In this document: positions 37,901-42,435 of the stretch, piece after piece
Numbering within the stretch: the first letter of the stretch is position 1
Layout: each line of letters begins with the position of its first letter
DNA from: Henricia sp. BOLD:AAB3569
Lineage: Eukaryota; Echinodermata; Asteroidea; Spinulosida; Echinasteridae
Reading direction: 5' to 3'
DNA length: 64,000 nucleotides
NCBI GenBank assembly: GCA_037783545.1
Contig: JBBELK010000217.1
Coordinates: forward strand, 868,001 to 932,000
Translations under genes and position numbers: made by a program
The notes under the pieces: model-generated
What the model saw: the letters and a program-made list of their open reading frames with translations, nothing else
What the model was told of the DNA's origin: nothing
The model's database searches: none

Positions 37901-40900
37901 ATCACTGAGCAATTGCTCACTGGCAGAGATGGACACAAATGTTGTTTACAAATCAAGACAAATAACCAATTTGTACAATTATAAGACAATTTCAGCTCAT
38001 TTAGGGTCGCCCATTTTATGTTACATAAATAATTTACATTTATATTTTTGCTCAGTGTATTTAATAATTTTTCTAATTTTTCAAATTTGATCTAACTTTG
38101 GTTTGGTTTTGCAGCCGATGCTAACAAGTCTGGAGACGTTAAACCTCGGACAGAATAACATCGGCAACGACGGCGTGCACATGCTGAAGGATGCACTCAT
38201 GAAGAATAGATCCCTATTGAGACTGGGCCTGTATGCATGCAGGTTAGGTGACCAAGGTAAGATGTGAATCCTTTTTGCCGTGTGCATGCATTTGCGAAGC
38301 CATACTTACTAATCGTTCCACGCCCACCAAATTTCCCTCTCCTCTAAATTTTACTTTTCGGGTAACGCCCATGGGAGGGGTTGTTATCTCATTGAAGGTC
38401 TTATCCCTCTGTATAGCTTGCTAAGCGCACGTGATAGCCAATCCCAATCAGTAAGGAACAACTGCACTACCCTGATTCGAGACCACCAGTTGGCTTCATA
38501 GCTCAATTGATAGGGCGTCTTCACATTAAGCTGAAGTTCCGCGGTTCGAATCCCGGTGGAGCCAAGTTGCTTTTCACTGCATCCAGATTTCCCAAACTCA
38601 AGGACATTTGTCCACATTTGTATCAAATTTATTCACCCCAGCGGTCCCTGGGTCACAATCCATAGACAAAATAATCACTTATTCATACCTAATTAATGTG
38701 TGAAAAAATAAATTGGATTCACACTGAGCCTTCTCACACGTTAACGCATGTAAATTTGACGCGCATTACTTCGAGAAAAAGCGCCGTGAAGGGAATTTGG
38801 TGTAGCACTGAAAATCACAAAATCGTTTGCCGCCAAAGTTGATTCATTGGTTTTCAGTGCGTCATTTTAATCAAATTTTCTCTGTGCCAGTTTTTTTTTT
38901 TCAAGCAACACACATAAAATTTATGCCCATTAATGAGTGAAAAGGCTCATTGTGAATCCAACCTAAATGGTTGTAACTTGCCCATACATAATACCATATG
39001 TGCACTATACATTAAATACTTGTCCCCAAAACATGCTAATAACTCGTAGTGTTTTGGGGTGGGACTTGAACCTACCACCTTTTGCATTCACGGCTAAGGT
39101 TGTCATTTTCCATACTTGCCCTATTTTTAAAAAAAATGTGTTGTCTGCTGTAGGATATTCGAACCTTCCATTTGGCACCGGCATGCTCTGCAGTTGAGTG
39201 GTTAAGACGTCTGCTGAGTATGCAGGAGGTCGTGAGTTCAAGTCATACCCCAACATGCTATACGATTTGTAGCGTGTTCTTGGGAAAGCACTTAGGATAT
39301 AGTACATACACTGCATCTTGTATTACAGTCAGTCAACATCGTATAGACGGCAATAATTACCGCATCTGATATGAAAAATGCAAGATCTTTGAAAATCTTT
39401 GAGAAAATGAAGACTTCTGTCAACCTCTTTGTAAAAAGCCACACCTACGAAACCTCTTTCTCCTCCAATTTTGTAACTACAAAAATAAATTCATATTCAA
39501 AATGCAAGAAGCACAAAACTCGTAAATGTTGTAAGAAGTTGATTTTGTTTGAGTAACATTTTATTCAATAAAGACTTAAAGGCTCATTGTATCATTTGCA
39601 ATGACCCAATTTTGTTTTTCACGAGTTGACAAGAAAAACCTTTCTCAAAGTGTTAATAGCAATGGTAACAAACACCACATGAATTTATTTCTGTCCAAAA
39701 TGGTATTTCATGCTGAACATTGACAACCGAAGGTGGTTTTCTAAAAAAGTCCAGTGCACTGGACTTTTTTTACCATTCACTTGTACACAAAGTCCATATA
39801 TAGACTTTCAAGGTTTTCTGAAGCATTGATGCATCTAAGTAGCTAAAATTTCTTCAGGCTAGATTACCAACATTCTTTCTTAGATATGTTACACTCTGAG
39901 CATCTTTCATTATTATTATTAAATATTCATTATTATTATTCCACGAATCTGTAAAAGGTTTTATCTTGCAAATGATTATACATAGGGCCTTTAAAACCTC
40001 TCTTAAAAACATCTCTTGTGCCGCTTTGGAACCGTCAAAATCAAGGAAAAAAGTATAATTAAGGCCACAAAACTGAAAATTTGTAACACGAAACAAGCAG
40101 TGTCTTAACAAAAAATATTCATCACCATTTTTATATCATAGGCACTGTAGCCCTTGCAGAGTGTTTAGCCGACAACCATCAGCTAGTCAGGTTGGACTTA
40201 CGGGAAAACGATCTACGCACCGGTGGCCTCATGGCGCTGTCCTACGCCATGAAAGTCAACAAAGTACTGCTGCGGTTAGATTTGGATAAAGATGTTAAAC
40301 GGGAACAGGTTAGTCTTCAAATCGTAGACCCACAAGTTGGTGGGTGTGCAACTTGGCATTTGAAGTGAAAATTATCAACATTGCATTCATTTGGCAAATT
40401 TTTTTTAAGAAATTAAAACAAATTTTTTTTTATTTTAAATTAAAGTAAACACTTCCACTGTAGTTTAGTATTCACAATCTTTCATAATATTTGTAAGGAT
40501 TGAATCTGATCTGACTATAAGAGCCCTTTAAAGGCCCATTGTGCAGATGAAACTATTTTACGAATTTCTGAAACAGCATTATTTCCATGTGTAAAAAGAT
40601 AACTTTTTGTAAACTATCCTGCAGAAATTTAAGCTTATAGATACAGCTGTGTTTTAGAAAATCTTTAAAATCCATACATGTTTTTTTGGGGGGGAAAATC
40701 GACCTCCTCTTGGTATTTTACTTATTATTACAGAAATCATCCATTTTGGACAAAATATTCATATGGTGTTTCTAACCAACACTTTGAGTAAAGTTTTTCT
40801 TGTCAACTCACAAAGCAAAATGTTGGGTCATTGCAAATGATAACAGTGACCCTGTTCTCACTGGAAAAATCGCTTTGTTCGACCAAGATTTGACGCTGAT

Positions 40901-42435
40901 TCGACGAAGAGATTTCCTGATGTGAACGCATGCAGCTTCATTTGATGAAGCAAATAGCCTCATTCGATGAAGAGATCTTTTCATTCGATGAAGCAAATTT
41001 GTAATGTAAGCACTCCCTTTGTTCAACGAAGCTATTTGACACGCAAAGAAATGGGGATGCCTCACAGCTTCATTCGATCTTCATTAGCGATCACCTACTG
41101 TGAACGGTACCGCTCTTCATTTAATCTTCGTTAAGCGAGATGTGAATGCACACTTCATTTATAACTAACGATTAACTAATCTTCGTCGAACAAAGCAATT
41201 TCTCAAGTGAGAACGGGGTCAATGTCCAGTTGATAAACATCGAGATGTAGAGCAAGTTCACATTCTTCTGTTAATCAATGGTTTCCTCTTTAGATGCGAG
41301 GTTATGAGGAGCTCCAAAAAAGCCTTCAGAGTGAGATCTGTAGTCGCATACAACGAAACCGCGAGCTGAACCACACCCGCCATCATCAAAAACCGGATCA
41401 GAAAAACGCAACAAATGAAAACGAAGAGGAGGCAAAAAGTGCTCAGCAACGAAACGGAACGATACACAGTAATTATGACAACGGGCAGGGGCAATCGGAG
41501 GACGAGCCTCAGAGTCCCACGACCAGAGTCAACCCGAGAACTCTCAACGTCACGTTTGTCACCGACCCGTCCTTATTGCCAGCGGAAACGGAGGCCACGA
41601 CAGCCAGTAACGACCCGCTAAACTTGGTGACCTTCGACGGAGACCTAACAGTCGCAAGCACCGCGCAAACGTCTTCCAAGGATGACAGAATCAGTCAGAA
41701 TGCCTTGAGAAGAGACTACTTGAAGGACGAGTTGGACTCGCCCACGGGTATTCCGCTAGCCAATAATATTCAGCTCCTGGCGCACCCCATGCAGGCAGCC
41801 ATGGCCGCCGCATCACCGGCCATCTTGTCGCAAAGCACGTTAGTCATGGGGTATGGACGGTGCGACGATTTGGTCCCAACCGGTAGCTATCCCACGGAGA
41901 ACCAGCTGGGACCTCCTGTAGACATAGACAAGGATACCAATCCGTCCCAATCAAACACAGATCCAACTCCTCCAATATTAACTCAAGACGATCACTCAAC
42001 GCCAACAAAATCTGAAAGTAGTAGTAAAATAGACGGTAACCGCGATACGGGTCATATTAAGGACCCACTGACTGGTAGTATTGACAGCAGCCTTATGAAT
42101 GGCACTGTGGAGACGGGGTACAAGACTAATGCCGAGATCGTGGATATTGCAGAACCAAGCAGTTCAAAACAAGGTTGGTATTATTTTGTCTGAGTAAAGC
42201 TTCTCAGTAAACTCATATTCTCTGAGCTTCCACGTTGGCTTTTTCTTATTTTTCAATGAGGGTATATTTTTTCCCATAAAGTTGATTAACATTTTGTGAC
42301 ATTGCAAATCCAGTATTATTGCTATTCCTCCTACTGACAGTGCTATCGTCATCTCCGGATGATTTTGAGAAGGAGCTAGACCAGATAATGGCCAAGGTTC
42401 GGAGCAGCATGCAGACAGACATGAAGATATCATAG
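7918..42435 (+). CDS. PPP1R37: PPP1R37 (LRRC68) homolog, ten coding exons, 5' end missing
   Basis: Exons 7918-7963, 10068-10168, 24306-24425, 30779-30929, 32685-32830, 36198-36320, 38115-38256, 40142-40308, 41294-42173 and 42341-42435 join in frame through consensus AG/GT sites to 656 residues plus TAG. The product has LRRs of the ribonuclease-inhibitor type (LRDLYLADN-like, LLDLRSNHI, MVLWNNQLT, LETLNLGQNNIG, LVRLDLRENDL). A coiled or charged segment, a long disordered acidic Ser/Thr/Pro tail and a C-terminal DDFEKELDQIMAKVR helix follow. Order, spacing and end match vertebrate PPP1R37 (about 690 aa), a cytosolic or nuclear inhibitor subunit of protein phosphatase 1. The vertebrate N-terminal RVxF docking segment is not found here, so the first exon or exons probably lie left of the window. 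Gene identity is confident; regulation is not visible. Confidence 0.93.
8446..8875. mobile_element. Inverted-repeat element P, copy 1
   Basis: The termini TTAAAGGCAGTATAG with CATGATTGGTA, and TACCAATCATGTATAC, form inverted repeats of about 25 bases. The interior carries a short degenerate repetition of TTCGCCCGAGTGCCATTT- and ACCACTTCGCCC-like units. The second copy (18427-18788) is in the opposite orientation. The left end abuts TTAA, as in piggyBac-type insertions. The element lies in a PPP1R37 intron. Confidence 0.65.
8876..9211. other. Intronic, nothing recognised
   Basis: AT-rich intron sequence with scattered TACATGTA motifs. I see no gene or clear repeat boundary. Confidence 0.6.
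9212..9440 (+). repeat. Dispersed repeat family H, copy 1
   Basis: It begins ATAGACCTTTATCACGGTGC. It shares TTAAAATGAACGTAACC, GAGGCTTGCAGAAAA, TGGTCCCGT, GGGAGATTACACGC and CTATGGGGAACA with 56766-57020. It is also related to 31275-31471 (reverse) and 46413-46566. Orientation is arbitrary. No protein is recognised. Confidence 0.65.
9648..9792. mobile_element. Small MITE family I, copy 1
   Basis: GTCGAGTTCAGGTGGTCTG then TTCTTGACAC pairs with GTGTCAAGAACAGACCACC then CGAACTCGAC. The arms are about 29 bases in a 145-base element. The second copy is at 37431-37570, with the centre (GGTGTGTGATCCTGTTC) reversed. Only the termini and a short centre are present, as is typical of a MITE. Confidence 0.8.
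10068..10168 (+). CDS. PPP1R37: PPP1R37 exon
   Basis: The exon follows CTGTCCCTCCAG and ends DDE before GTATGT. With the carried-in base it reads GEKVDIRVVETLEEVFKRVQ, then FNTVDMEAAGLDDE. The ALEEVFKRVQF-like block is the most conserved entry segment of the PPP1R37 LRR domain. The next intron is about 14 kb, the longest in the window. Confidence 0.93.
10169..10842. other. Intronic, nothing recognised
   Basis: Ordinary AT-rich intron. I see no repeat boundary or reading frame of note. Confidence 0.6.
10843..11317. mobile_element. Inverted-repeat element with GTTTACACTCGA termini
   Basis: GACCCGTTTACACTCGATTCG (left) is matched by CGGTTCGAGTGTAAACACGG (right) in reverse complement. The phrase GTGTAAACGC recurs internally at about 10929, 11040 and 11230, so the element is built from sub-terminal repeats. 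A single right-end-like fragment (CTAGTGTAAACATGGTG) lies at about 20797-20813. Confidence 0.65.
11318..12190. other. Intronic, nothing recognised
   Basis: AT-rich intron without a repeat or gene I can define. Confidence 0.6.
12191..13066 (+). mobile_element. Tandem array of a tRNA-derived SINE, about 3.4 units of 254-259 bp
   Basis: Unit landmarks AGCA(C/T)GCTATGAAGT start at about 12191, 12445, 12704 and 12958. Each complete unit contains a tRNA-like block with a box-A-like TGGTCAAGTGGTTAATACG and a box-B-like GGTTCGAGTCCCACC (best preserved at about 12890-12961). A body with TTGGGAAAGCAC and TAATAATTAC precedes or follows it. The same sequence occurs as dispersed single copies near 39.0-39.4 kb. 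The last unit has a deletion after TTGGGAAA. Confidence 0.8.
13067..13433. other. Intronic, nothing recognised
   Basis: Single-copy-looking intron sequence. I see no gene signal. Confidence 0.55.
13434..13803. mobile_element. Foldback element FB2, copy 1
   Basis: The arms at 13434-13575 and 13655-13803 pair over most of their length. Landmarks are GGCAATCCATTTCAGAAATT, TTGATTTTAAACACGTTCTT, CCTTGATGGA, AATTCCTGAAAAACTGATTG and their complements. The loop is about 80 bases. A half copy is at 21700-21842. The 68-codon frame inside it is not a gene. Confidence 0.75.
13804..14407. other. Intronic, nothing recognised
   Basis: AT-rich intron with short A/T runs. No feature can be supported. Confidence 0.6.
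14408..14935 (-). mobile_element. Element L inserted in a probable LINE/SINE 3' tail
   Basis: The segment 14437-14745 has termini TGAATGC and CAATAGGGCGACA against TGTCGCCCTA and GCATTCA, plus internal repetitions of AATGGTTTTTGACCTTAAAA. It recurs inverted at 58306-58571. Flanking it on the minus strand are a CGCCTTGAGG...GCACTTTATAAAA piece (14746-14800) and a TTATTATTATTATT run (14408-14425). This looks like the end of a retroposon interrupted by the insertion. The L element is clear; the retroposon identity is an inference. Confidence 0.55.
14936..15576. other. Intronic, nothing recognised
   Basis: A 99-codon frame (14932-15231) has no recognisable domain. I take it as chance. Confidence 0.6.
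15577..16120. mobile_element. Foldback element FB1, copy 2
   Basis: ACGTGT and an A-run on the left are matched by a T-run and ACACGT on the right. The arms are long and carry CTTAAATAACTTT, ATTTCACATGTAAA, AGGCCTGACA and AAACGCCATAC. The centre (GGAGACGGTGGTGG, GAGCCGAAAGCTTC) is the reverse complement of the centre of copy 1 at 1711-2262. Confidence 0.65.
16121..16519. other. Intronic, TACATGTA-rich
   Basis: Only clustered ACATGTAC motifs (about 16212-16236) and ordinary intron sequence are visible. Confidence 0.55.
16993..17014. repeat. Perfect 22-bp CG-rich palindrome
   Basis: The bases are self-complementary around the centre between 17003 and 17004 (core GCGCTAGTACTAGCGC). The CG content is striking in an AT-rich intron. 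It may be the hinge of a former foldback. No binding-site assignment is made. Confidence 0.9.
17091..17457. mobile_element. MITE C (TTAA-flanked), copy 1
   Basis: TTAA followed by AGGAGCATGACCAGA on the left is mirrored by TCTGGTCACACTCCT then TTAA on the right. Related copies are at 35369-35710, 44724-45027 and 62583-62880. The 4-base TTAA target is the signature of the piggyBac superfamily, so this is probably a piggyBac-type MITE. It carries no gene. Confidence 0.75.
17882..18426. other. Intronic, nothing recognised
   Basis: A 106-codon minus frame (17839-18159) overlaps the end of the preceding transposon and has no recognisable domain. Nothing else is evident. Confidence 0.55.
18427..18788. 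mobile_element. Inverted-repeat element P, copy 2
   Basis: It starts TTAAAGATAGTATACATG and ends CATGTATACTGCCTTTAA, so both ends abut TTAA. It shares CCACTTCGCCC, TTTTTCAAAGACTATA and AGGCGTAAAT blocks with copy 1 (8446-8875) in the opposite orientation. This probably marks TTAA-targeted insertion. Confidence 0.7.
18789..19614. other. Intronic, possible SINE scrap
   Basis: The bases at about 18800-18860 (GCTCCTGGGCAAGGCACTTTG) resemble the GTGCCTTGCCCAAGGGCAC part of SINE-B. The remainder is unremarkable. Confidence 0.4.
19615..19826. mobile_element. MITE Q, copy 1
   Basis: TGGATTAACACTGAGCCTTT at the left and CGTAATCCA at the right, with internal GAGGGAATTTGG and TTTTTCAGTGCACC, match the complete copy at 38713-38961. 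Confidence 0.55.
19827..20309. other. Intronic, short palindrome
   Basis: TATAGTATACATGTACTATA near 20000-20020 is a nearly perfect palindrome. The bases at about 20085-20165 show a weak resemblance to family D. No gene is seen. Confidence 0.5.
20310..20720. mobile_element. Inverted-repeat element with arms of about 75 bp
   Basis: AATAGACCTATGACATAATG, TGACGTCACGC, GCAGTGCATTATGGGTGAAA and GGGACGAAATC at 20310-20384 are mirrored at about 20646-20720. The interior has CG-containing repeats such as ACTAGCGAT. The arms are well matched, suggesting a relatively young MITE. Each arm carries a CRE-like TGACGTCA core. Confidence 0.8.
20721..21699. other. Intronic, nothing recognised
   Basis: An ACATCCGACTCATTT fragment at about 21186 resembles the terminus of the element at 34889-35157. 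No gene is evident. An 88-codon minus frame (21234-21500) is unsupported. Confidence 0.5.
21700..21842. mobile_element. Half copy of foldback FB2
   Basis: GGTGGCAATTCCAGAAATTC, GTTGTTTGATTTTAAACACA, CATCCTTGATGGAAATG and CTGATTGTAATGCCATTCCC correspond to one arm of the element at 13434-13803. The other arm is missing. Confidence 0.7.
21985..22210 (+). repeat. tRNA-like head fragment plus adjoining foldback
   Basis: TATAGCTCAACTGGTAGAGC, then CTCTGTCTGGTGAGTTAGAG, at 21990-22035 is a tRNA D-arm and anticodon-arm-like SINE head. It is followed by a foldback at about 22066-22205 (CACTCAAGCGTGACC and GCGGACAA with CAATATGGCG, mirrored by GGTCACGCTTGAGTG). Related heads lie near 30.45, 49.24 and 52.8 kb. 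Confidence 0.55.
22211..22634. other. Intronic, nothing recognised
   Basis: No repeat boundary, exon or RNA motif is visible. Confidence 0.55.
22635..22941. mobile_element. Dispersed family D, copy bounded by TTAA
   Basis: It starts at TTAAAGG with ATCATTTGCA and ends near TTAA at 22938-22941. Landmarks are GAGTTGACAAGAAAAAT? (slightly diverged), ACACCACATGAATTTA, AAGGTGGTTTTCTA, TTTTTACCATTCA and CTGAAATTTCTACA. They are shared with 30535-30745, 39576-39885, 40527-40845 (reverse) and 46937-47205 (reverse). A non-autonomous DNA element is likely. Confidence 0.65.
22942..23660. other. Intronic, nothing recognised
   Basis: Ordinary intron sequence leading into the G-rich tract. Confidence 0.55.
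23661..23725. repeat. Poly-G and (GGGGT)n microsatellite
   Basis: About 23 G are followed by eight GGGGT-type units and a G-run, then C-rich CCCCCCTTCCCCCC. It can potentially form G-quadruplexes and lies about 580 bases upstream of the PPP1R37 exon at 24306. Its length is probably polymorphic. Confidence 0.95.
23726..24305. other. Intronic, up to the exon acceptor
   Basis: Unremarkable. The T-rich tract and AATTTGCAG at 24297-24305 form the acceptor of the next exon. Confidence 0.6.
24306..24425 (+). CDS. PPP1R37: PPP1R37 exon, first LRR region
   Basis: Exactly 40 codons, phase 0 to 0, between AATTTGCAG and GTAAAT. It begins SAAALFDMLEFYESAIRL and ends GARGWQAASRLLKR, matching the ALFDMIEYYESA and GTRGWQAA blocks of vertebrate PPP1R37. 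The segment forms the first helix and strand units of the LRR solenoid. Confidence 0.95.
24490..25720. repeat. 30-bp minisatellite array, interrupted
   Basis: The consensus unit is AGGTTTATGAACCTGTTTGA followed by GAGGCTTCCC. About 21 well-kept units lie at 24500-25160. Decayed units continue at 25465-25720 after a transposon insertion (25160-25464). Each unit contains the mini-hairpin AGGTT-TATG-AACCT. The length is a multiple of three, so both strands stay open for about 190-210 codons. That explains the long repetitive frames there, which are not genes. The array begins about 65 bases after the 5' splice site at 24425. Confidence 0.93.
25160..25464. mobile_element. Inverted-repeat element inserted in the minisatellite
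   Basis: GGCTGTGTTCCACTTACG at the left and CGTAAGTGGAACGCAGCC at the right form 18-base terminal inverted repeats with one mismatch. Repeat units of the minisatellite lie on both sides, so the element arrived after the array formed. Confidence 0.8.
25721..26335. other. Intronic, nothing recognised
   Basis: No coding or repeat signal beyond scattered A/T runs. Confidence 0.55.
26336..26476. mobile_element. Foldback element FB3, copy 1
   Basis: ATATTGGATGGCTTTGAGGG, GTGATAGAGAATAT and TTCATGAAAATACTGAAC are mirrored after GAGCTAAAGGCAAG. The stem is about 60 bases with a short loop. The second copy at 30005-30122 has the same loop motif GAGCCAAAGGCGAG. The related flanking sequence after both copies suggests a larger shared element. 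Confidence 0.8.
26477..28167. other. Intronic, no gene supported
   Basis: Frames of 117 codons (26528-26881) and 90 codons (27337-27609) show no domain, codon pattern or splice support. The bases at 26480-26620 resemble those after the other FB3 copy. A tract with repeated CAAGTCA-type words lies near 26880-26940. Confidence 0.55.
28168..28198. repeat. Poly-C tract
   Basis: Two C-runs are separated by AGCA. The Pro-rich reading is an artefact. Confidence 0.95.
28199..28935. other. Intronic, nothing recognised
   Basis: A 77-codon frame (28356-28589) is unsupported. Confidence 0.55.
28936..29480. repeat. Region with repeated TTAGGAC/GTCCTAA motifs
   Basis: GTTAGGACGTCCTAAC (28936-28951) is a perfect palindrome. 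Related words (TCCTAACTTGTGTCC, GACGTCCTAAC, GTTAGGACACATGATGTGTC) recur in both orientations to 29470, near the two ends of a segment of about 540 bases. It is probably a degenerate inverted-repeat element. Confidence 0.4.
29481..30004. other. Intronic, nothing recognised
   Basis: No feature can be supported. Confidence 0.55.
30005..30122. mobile_element. Foldback element FB3, copy 2
   Basis: GGATGGCTTTGAGGTTGATA, GAATATACTGCACGAGTCAT and AATATTGTAC pair with the complementary bases ending at CATCCAATAC. It is more diverged than copy 1 at 26336-26476. Confidence 0.7.
30123..30778. repeat. tRNA-like SINE scrap and family-D fragment
   Basis: At 30432-30478, minus strand, a TAACTCAGGTGGTAGAGCAT and TCCCAGTGAGTCGG block resembles the other SINE heads. 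Family D occupies about 30535-30745 (GGGAGAAATTGCCAACTGAA, CATTTATTCATCA, GGCTGAAATTTCTACAAGGC). The segment ends at the acceptor TGTCTTAG before the exon at 30779. Confidence 0.5.
30779..30929 (+). CDS. PPP1R37: PPP1R37 exon, LRRs
   Basis: The exon has 50 codons plus one base, after TTCTGTCTTAG and before GTGAGT. It contains VSSLECLDIRNTNWTEY, MLARALRADITLSALHMEGC and NISGRPLFLL, equivalent to the vertebrate LQYLDARNTPL and LHLENASLSGRPLMLL blocks. Confidence 0.95.
31115..31271. repeat. 19-bp minisatellite
   Basis: About seven units of GCCACACTGGCTGATATGA follow two or three shorter GCCACACTGGCTGA units. The repetitive SVAHISQCG-like frames on the minus strand are artefacts of the array. 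It lies directly beside a family-H repeat, about 185 bases downstream of the exon ending at 30929. Confidence 0.93.
31275..31471 (-). repeat. Dispersed repeat family H, copy 2 (reverse)
   Basis: The reverse complement carries TAGACCTTTATCACGGTGC, ATTAAAATAAACGTAACC, AAGCGAGGCTTGCAGAAAA and GGAGATTC-like words shared with 9212-9440 and 56766-57020. Confidence 0.65.
31472..32684. other. Intronic, nothing recognised
   Basis: No gene or definable repeat. It ends in a (AAT)n stretch and the T-rich acceptor TTTAAACAG before 32685. Confidence 0.55.
32685..32830 (+). CDS. PPP1R37: PPP1R37 exon, LRRs
   Basis: The first two bases complete Leu from the previous exon. The exon then reads MSLKQNNSVRDLYLADNRL and ends LKLLDLRSNHIQ before GTAATA. 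The internal Met is not a start codon, because the reading frame is spliced in. It matches ELYLADNKL and LQILDLRNNHV of the vertebrate protein. Confidence 0.95.
32983..33342. mobile_element. Inverted-repeat family M, copy 1
   Basis: CAGGGCTTCCCCATAACTTG, ACTGGCCACCCGGACCACTG (left) and ACTGGCATTTGGCCACCGGA, CCACTG, GAGCCCTG (right) form loosely inverted ends. The second copy is at 51478-51894. Confidence 0.5.
33343..33727. other. Intronic, nothing recognised
   Basis: No feature can be supported. Confidence 0.5.
33728..33990. repeat. Dispersed family K, copy 1
   Basis: AAGTGATAAATCAGCAAAAT, TTATGCATGGGACATTCTC, TGCACATCAGATTGG and GGGCATGAATTTAAAATTCA recur at 49988-50248. No coding sense was found. 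Confidence 0.65.
33991..34364. other. Intronic, nothing recognised
   Basis: No feature can be supported. Confidence 0.5.
34365..34512. mobile_element. Small inverted-repeat element
   Basis: ACCGTATCAAATAGCCGCTA and TCTTGTAGGGCA pair with TGCCCTACAAGA and TGGCAGCTATTCGATACAGT. The arms are about 33 bases in a 148-base unit. Confidence 0.8.
34717..34800. repeat. Short tandem repeat, unit about 22 bp
   Basis: Four imperfect units of the type GTGCCCAAAACTATGCAAAT GA follow one another. Unit length varies from 18 to 24 bases. Confidence 0.85.
34889..35157. mobile_element. Inverted-repeat element R
   Basis: TGTGACCCGTCCATGCGAAA and TGAGTCAGATGTCGC on the left pair with GACATCCGACTCATTTCGCA and TGGTCGGGTCACA on the right. 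The arms are about 35 bases. A lone end-like fragment lies near 21186. Confidence 0.8.
35369..35710. mobile_element. MITE C, copy 2 (right end eroded)
   Basis: TTAA then AGGAGCGTGTTCAGA starts it. The interior (TACTATCCATGGGAAGA, CTCCAATTTGGATGTGGAAG, ATGATATGGTATCAAAATCT) is nearly the same as in 44724-45027. The right terminal repeat is not recognisable. Confidence 0.75.
35711..36197. other. Intronic, unassigned 127-codon frame
   Basis: A minus-strand frame (35760-36143) contains no domain I recognise, and neither strand shows repeat matches. The plus strand has a 63-codon frame over the same bases. I do not call a gene. Confidence 0.5.
36198..36320 (+). CDS. PPP1R37: PPP1R37 exon, LRR
   Basis: 41 codons, phase 0 to 0, after TTATGATGTAG and before GTATAT. 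It contains DAGLNHLCDGL, LTTMVLWNNQLTQNG and MTHLAKAL, equivalent to the vertebrate LVTLVLWNNQLTHTGM repeat. One exon corresponds to about one and a half ribonuclease-inhibitor-type repeats. Confidence 0.95.
36456..36860. repeat. Probable inverted-repeat element with CTTAAG words
   Basis: TAGTCACGAAACGACTTAAG on the left and CTTAGATTGAGTTTTGTGAA on the right are loosely inverted, and CTTAA/TTAAG words recur between them. It is similar in style to the GATTTCACAAA-ended elements at 16520 and 49752. The boundaries are uncertain. Confidence 0.35.
37071..37313. mobile_element. MITE E, copy 1
   Basis: GGTCTTTCTATAAATTAGGG, then GTCCAAAA, at the left and TTGGACCCTGAATTTATAGA, then AAGACC, at the right. 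Copies are at 45426-45645, 47645-47844 and 53028-53273. The 53-kb copy is nearly identical, implying fairly recent spread. Confidence 0.88.
37431..37570. mobile_element. Small MITE family I, copy 2
   Basis: GGCCGAGTTCGGGTGGTCTG, TTGACACC and the mirrored GGTGTCAA-like, CTGTCTGAACTCGACC end. The central AACAGGATCACACACCACCT is the reverse complement of the centre at 9648-9792. Confidence 0.75.
37571..38114. other. Intronic, nothing recognised
   Basis: It ends with TTTGGTTTTGCAG, the acceptor of the next exon. Nothing else is supported. Confidence 0.55.
38115..38256 (+). CDS. PPP1R37: PPP1R37 exon, LRRs
   Basis: 47 codons plus one base. It contains PMLTSLETLNLGQNNIG, NDGVHMLKDALMKNRSLLRL and GLYACRLGDQ, ending AAG before GTAAGA. 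It matches the vertebrate SLETLNLGHNPIGNEGV repeat. Confidence 0.96.
38490..38565 (+). tRNA. tRNA-like sequence, probable pseudogene
   Basis: GGCTTCA/TGGAGCC form a complete acceptor stem with one G-T pair. The D arm GCTC/GGGC and a TTCGAAT T-loop are present. The T stem has two mismatches (CGCGG/CCCGG) and the anticodon loop is eight bases (CATTAAGC). These faults make a working tRNA unlikely. It lies in an intron of PPP1R37. Confidence 0.4.
38713..38961. mobile_element. MITE Q, copy 2 (complete)
   Basis: TTGGATTCACACTGAGCCTT with CTCAC at the left and GTGA, AAAGGCTCATTGTGAATCCA, A at the right form 25-base terminal inverted repeats. It is related to 19615-19826. Confidence 0.85.
39000..39370. 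mobile_element. Two copies of the 12-kb SINE family, in opposite orientation
   Basis: At 39175-39370 (+) the block GTTGAGTGGTTAAGACGTCT, GGAGGTCGTGAGTTCAAGTC, TTGGGAAAGCAC and CAATAATTACCGC matches the unit of the tandem array at 12191-13066. At about 39040-39130 (-) the complement carries GGTAGGTTCAAGTCCCACCC. So single copies exist outside the array, in both orientations. Confidence 0.65.
39576..39885. mobile_element. Dispersed family D, copy
   Basis: It starts TTAAAGGCTCATTGTATCAT, TTGCAATGACCC. GAGTTGACAAGAAAAACC, AACACCACATGAATTTATTT and AAGGTGGTTTTCTA follow. The right end near ACCAACATTC resembles the other copies. Confidence 0.7.
40142..40308 (+). CDS. PPP1R37: PPP1R37 exon, last LRRs
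   Basis: The exon follows TTTTTATATCATAG and ends KREQ before GTTAGT. It reads TVALAECLADNHQLVRLDL, RENDLRTGGLMALSYAMKV and NKVLLRLDLDKDVKREQ, matching the vertebrate LLRLDLRENEIKTGGLMALS and LLRLDLD(R) blocks that close the LRR domain. Confidence 0.96.
40527..40845 (-). mobile_element. Dispersed family D, reverse copy
   Basis: TTTAAAGGCCCATTGTGCAG at one end and GGGTCATTGCAAATGATAAC at the other. The interior is the reverse complement of the 39576 copy. It directly abuts the element at 40848. Confidence 0.7.
40848..41220. mobile_element. Inverted-repeat element S with 36-bp ends
   Basis: GACCCTGTTCTCACTGGAAA, AATCGCTTTGTTCGAC pairs with GTCGAACAAAGCAATTTCTC, AAGTGAGAACGGGGTC. The interior repeats TTCATTCGATGAAG-type words. 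The element ends about 73 bases before the large last LRR-tail exon at 41294. Confidence 0.85.
41294..42173 (+). CDS. PPP1R37: PPP1R37 exon, disordered tail
   Basis: The exon has 293 codons plus one base after TTCCTCTTTAG. It opens MRGYEELQKSLQSEICSRIQ, a charged helix corresponding to the vertebrate FIETQKALLAEIQ segment. About 260 residues rich in Ser, Thr, Asp, Pro and Asn follow without domain structure. A TLNVTFVTDP stretch resembles an RVxF PP1-docking motif but lacks the basic residue close before Val. The donor is CAAG/GTTGGT; the frame reads a few codons past it to a stop at 42191-42193. The first Met is internal. Confidence 0.93.
42341..42435 (+). CDS. PPP1R37: PPP1R37 terminal coding exon
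   Basis: The exon follows CCTCCTACTGACAG. With the carried-in G it reads VLSSPDDFEKELDQIMAKV, RSSMQTDMKIS, stop (TAG at 42433-42435). An acidic EKELxxxMxxV-type C-terminal helix is also how vertebrate PPP1R37 ends (KELEELL). An ATTAAA lies at 42466-42471, possibly a weak polyadenylation signal. Confidence 0.88.

Noticed and set aside
41294..42193. A 299-codon single-exon gene
   Set aside because: The first Met follows a splice acceptor and continues the PPP1R37 frame; the apparent stop at 42191 lies in the intron after the donor at 42173.
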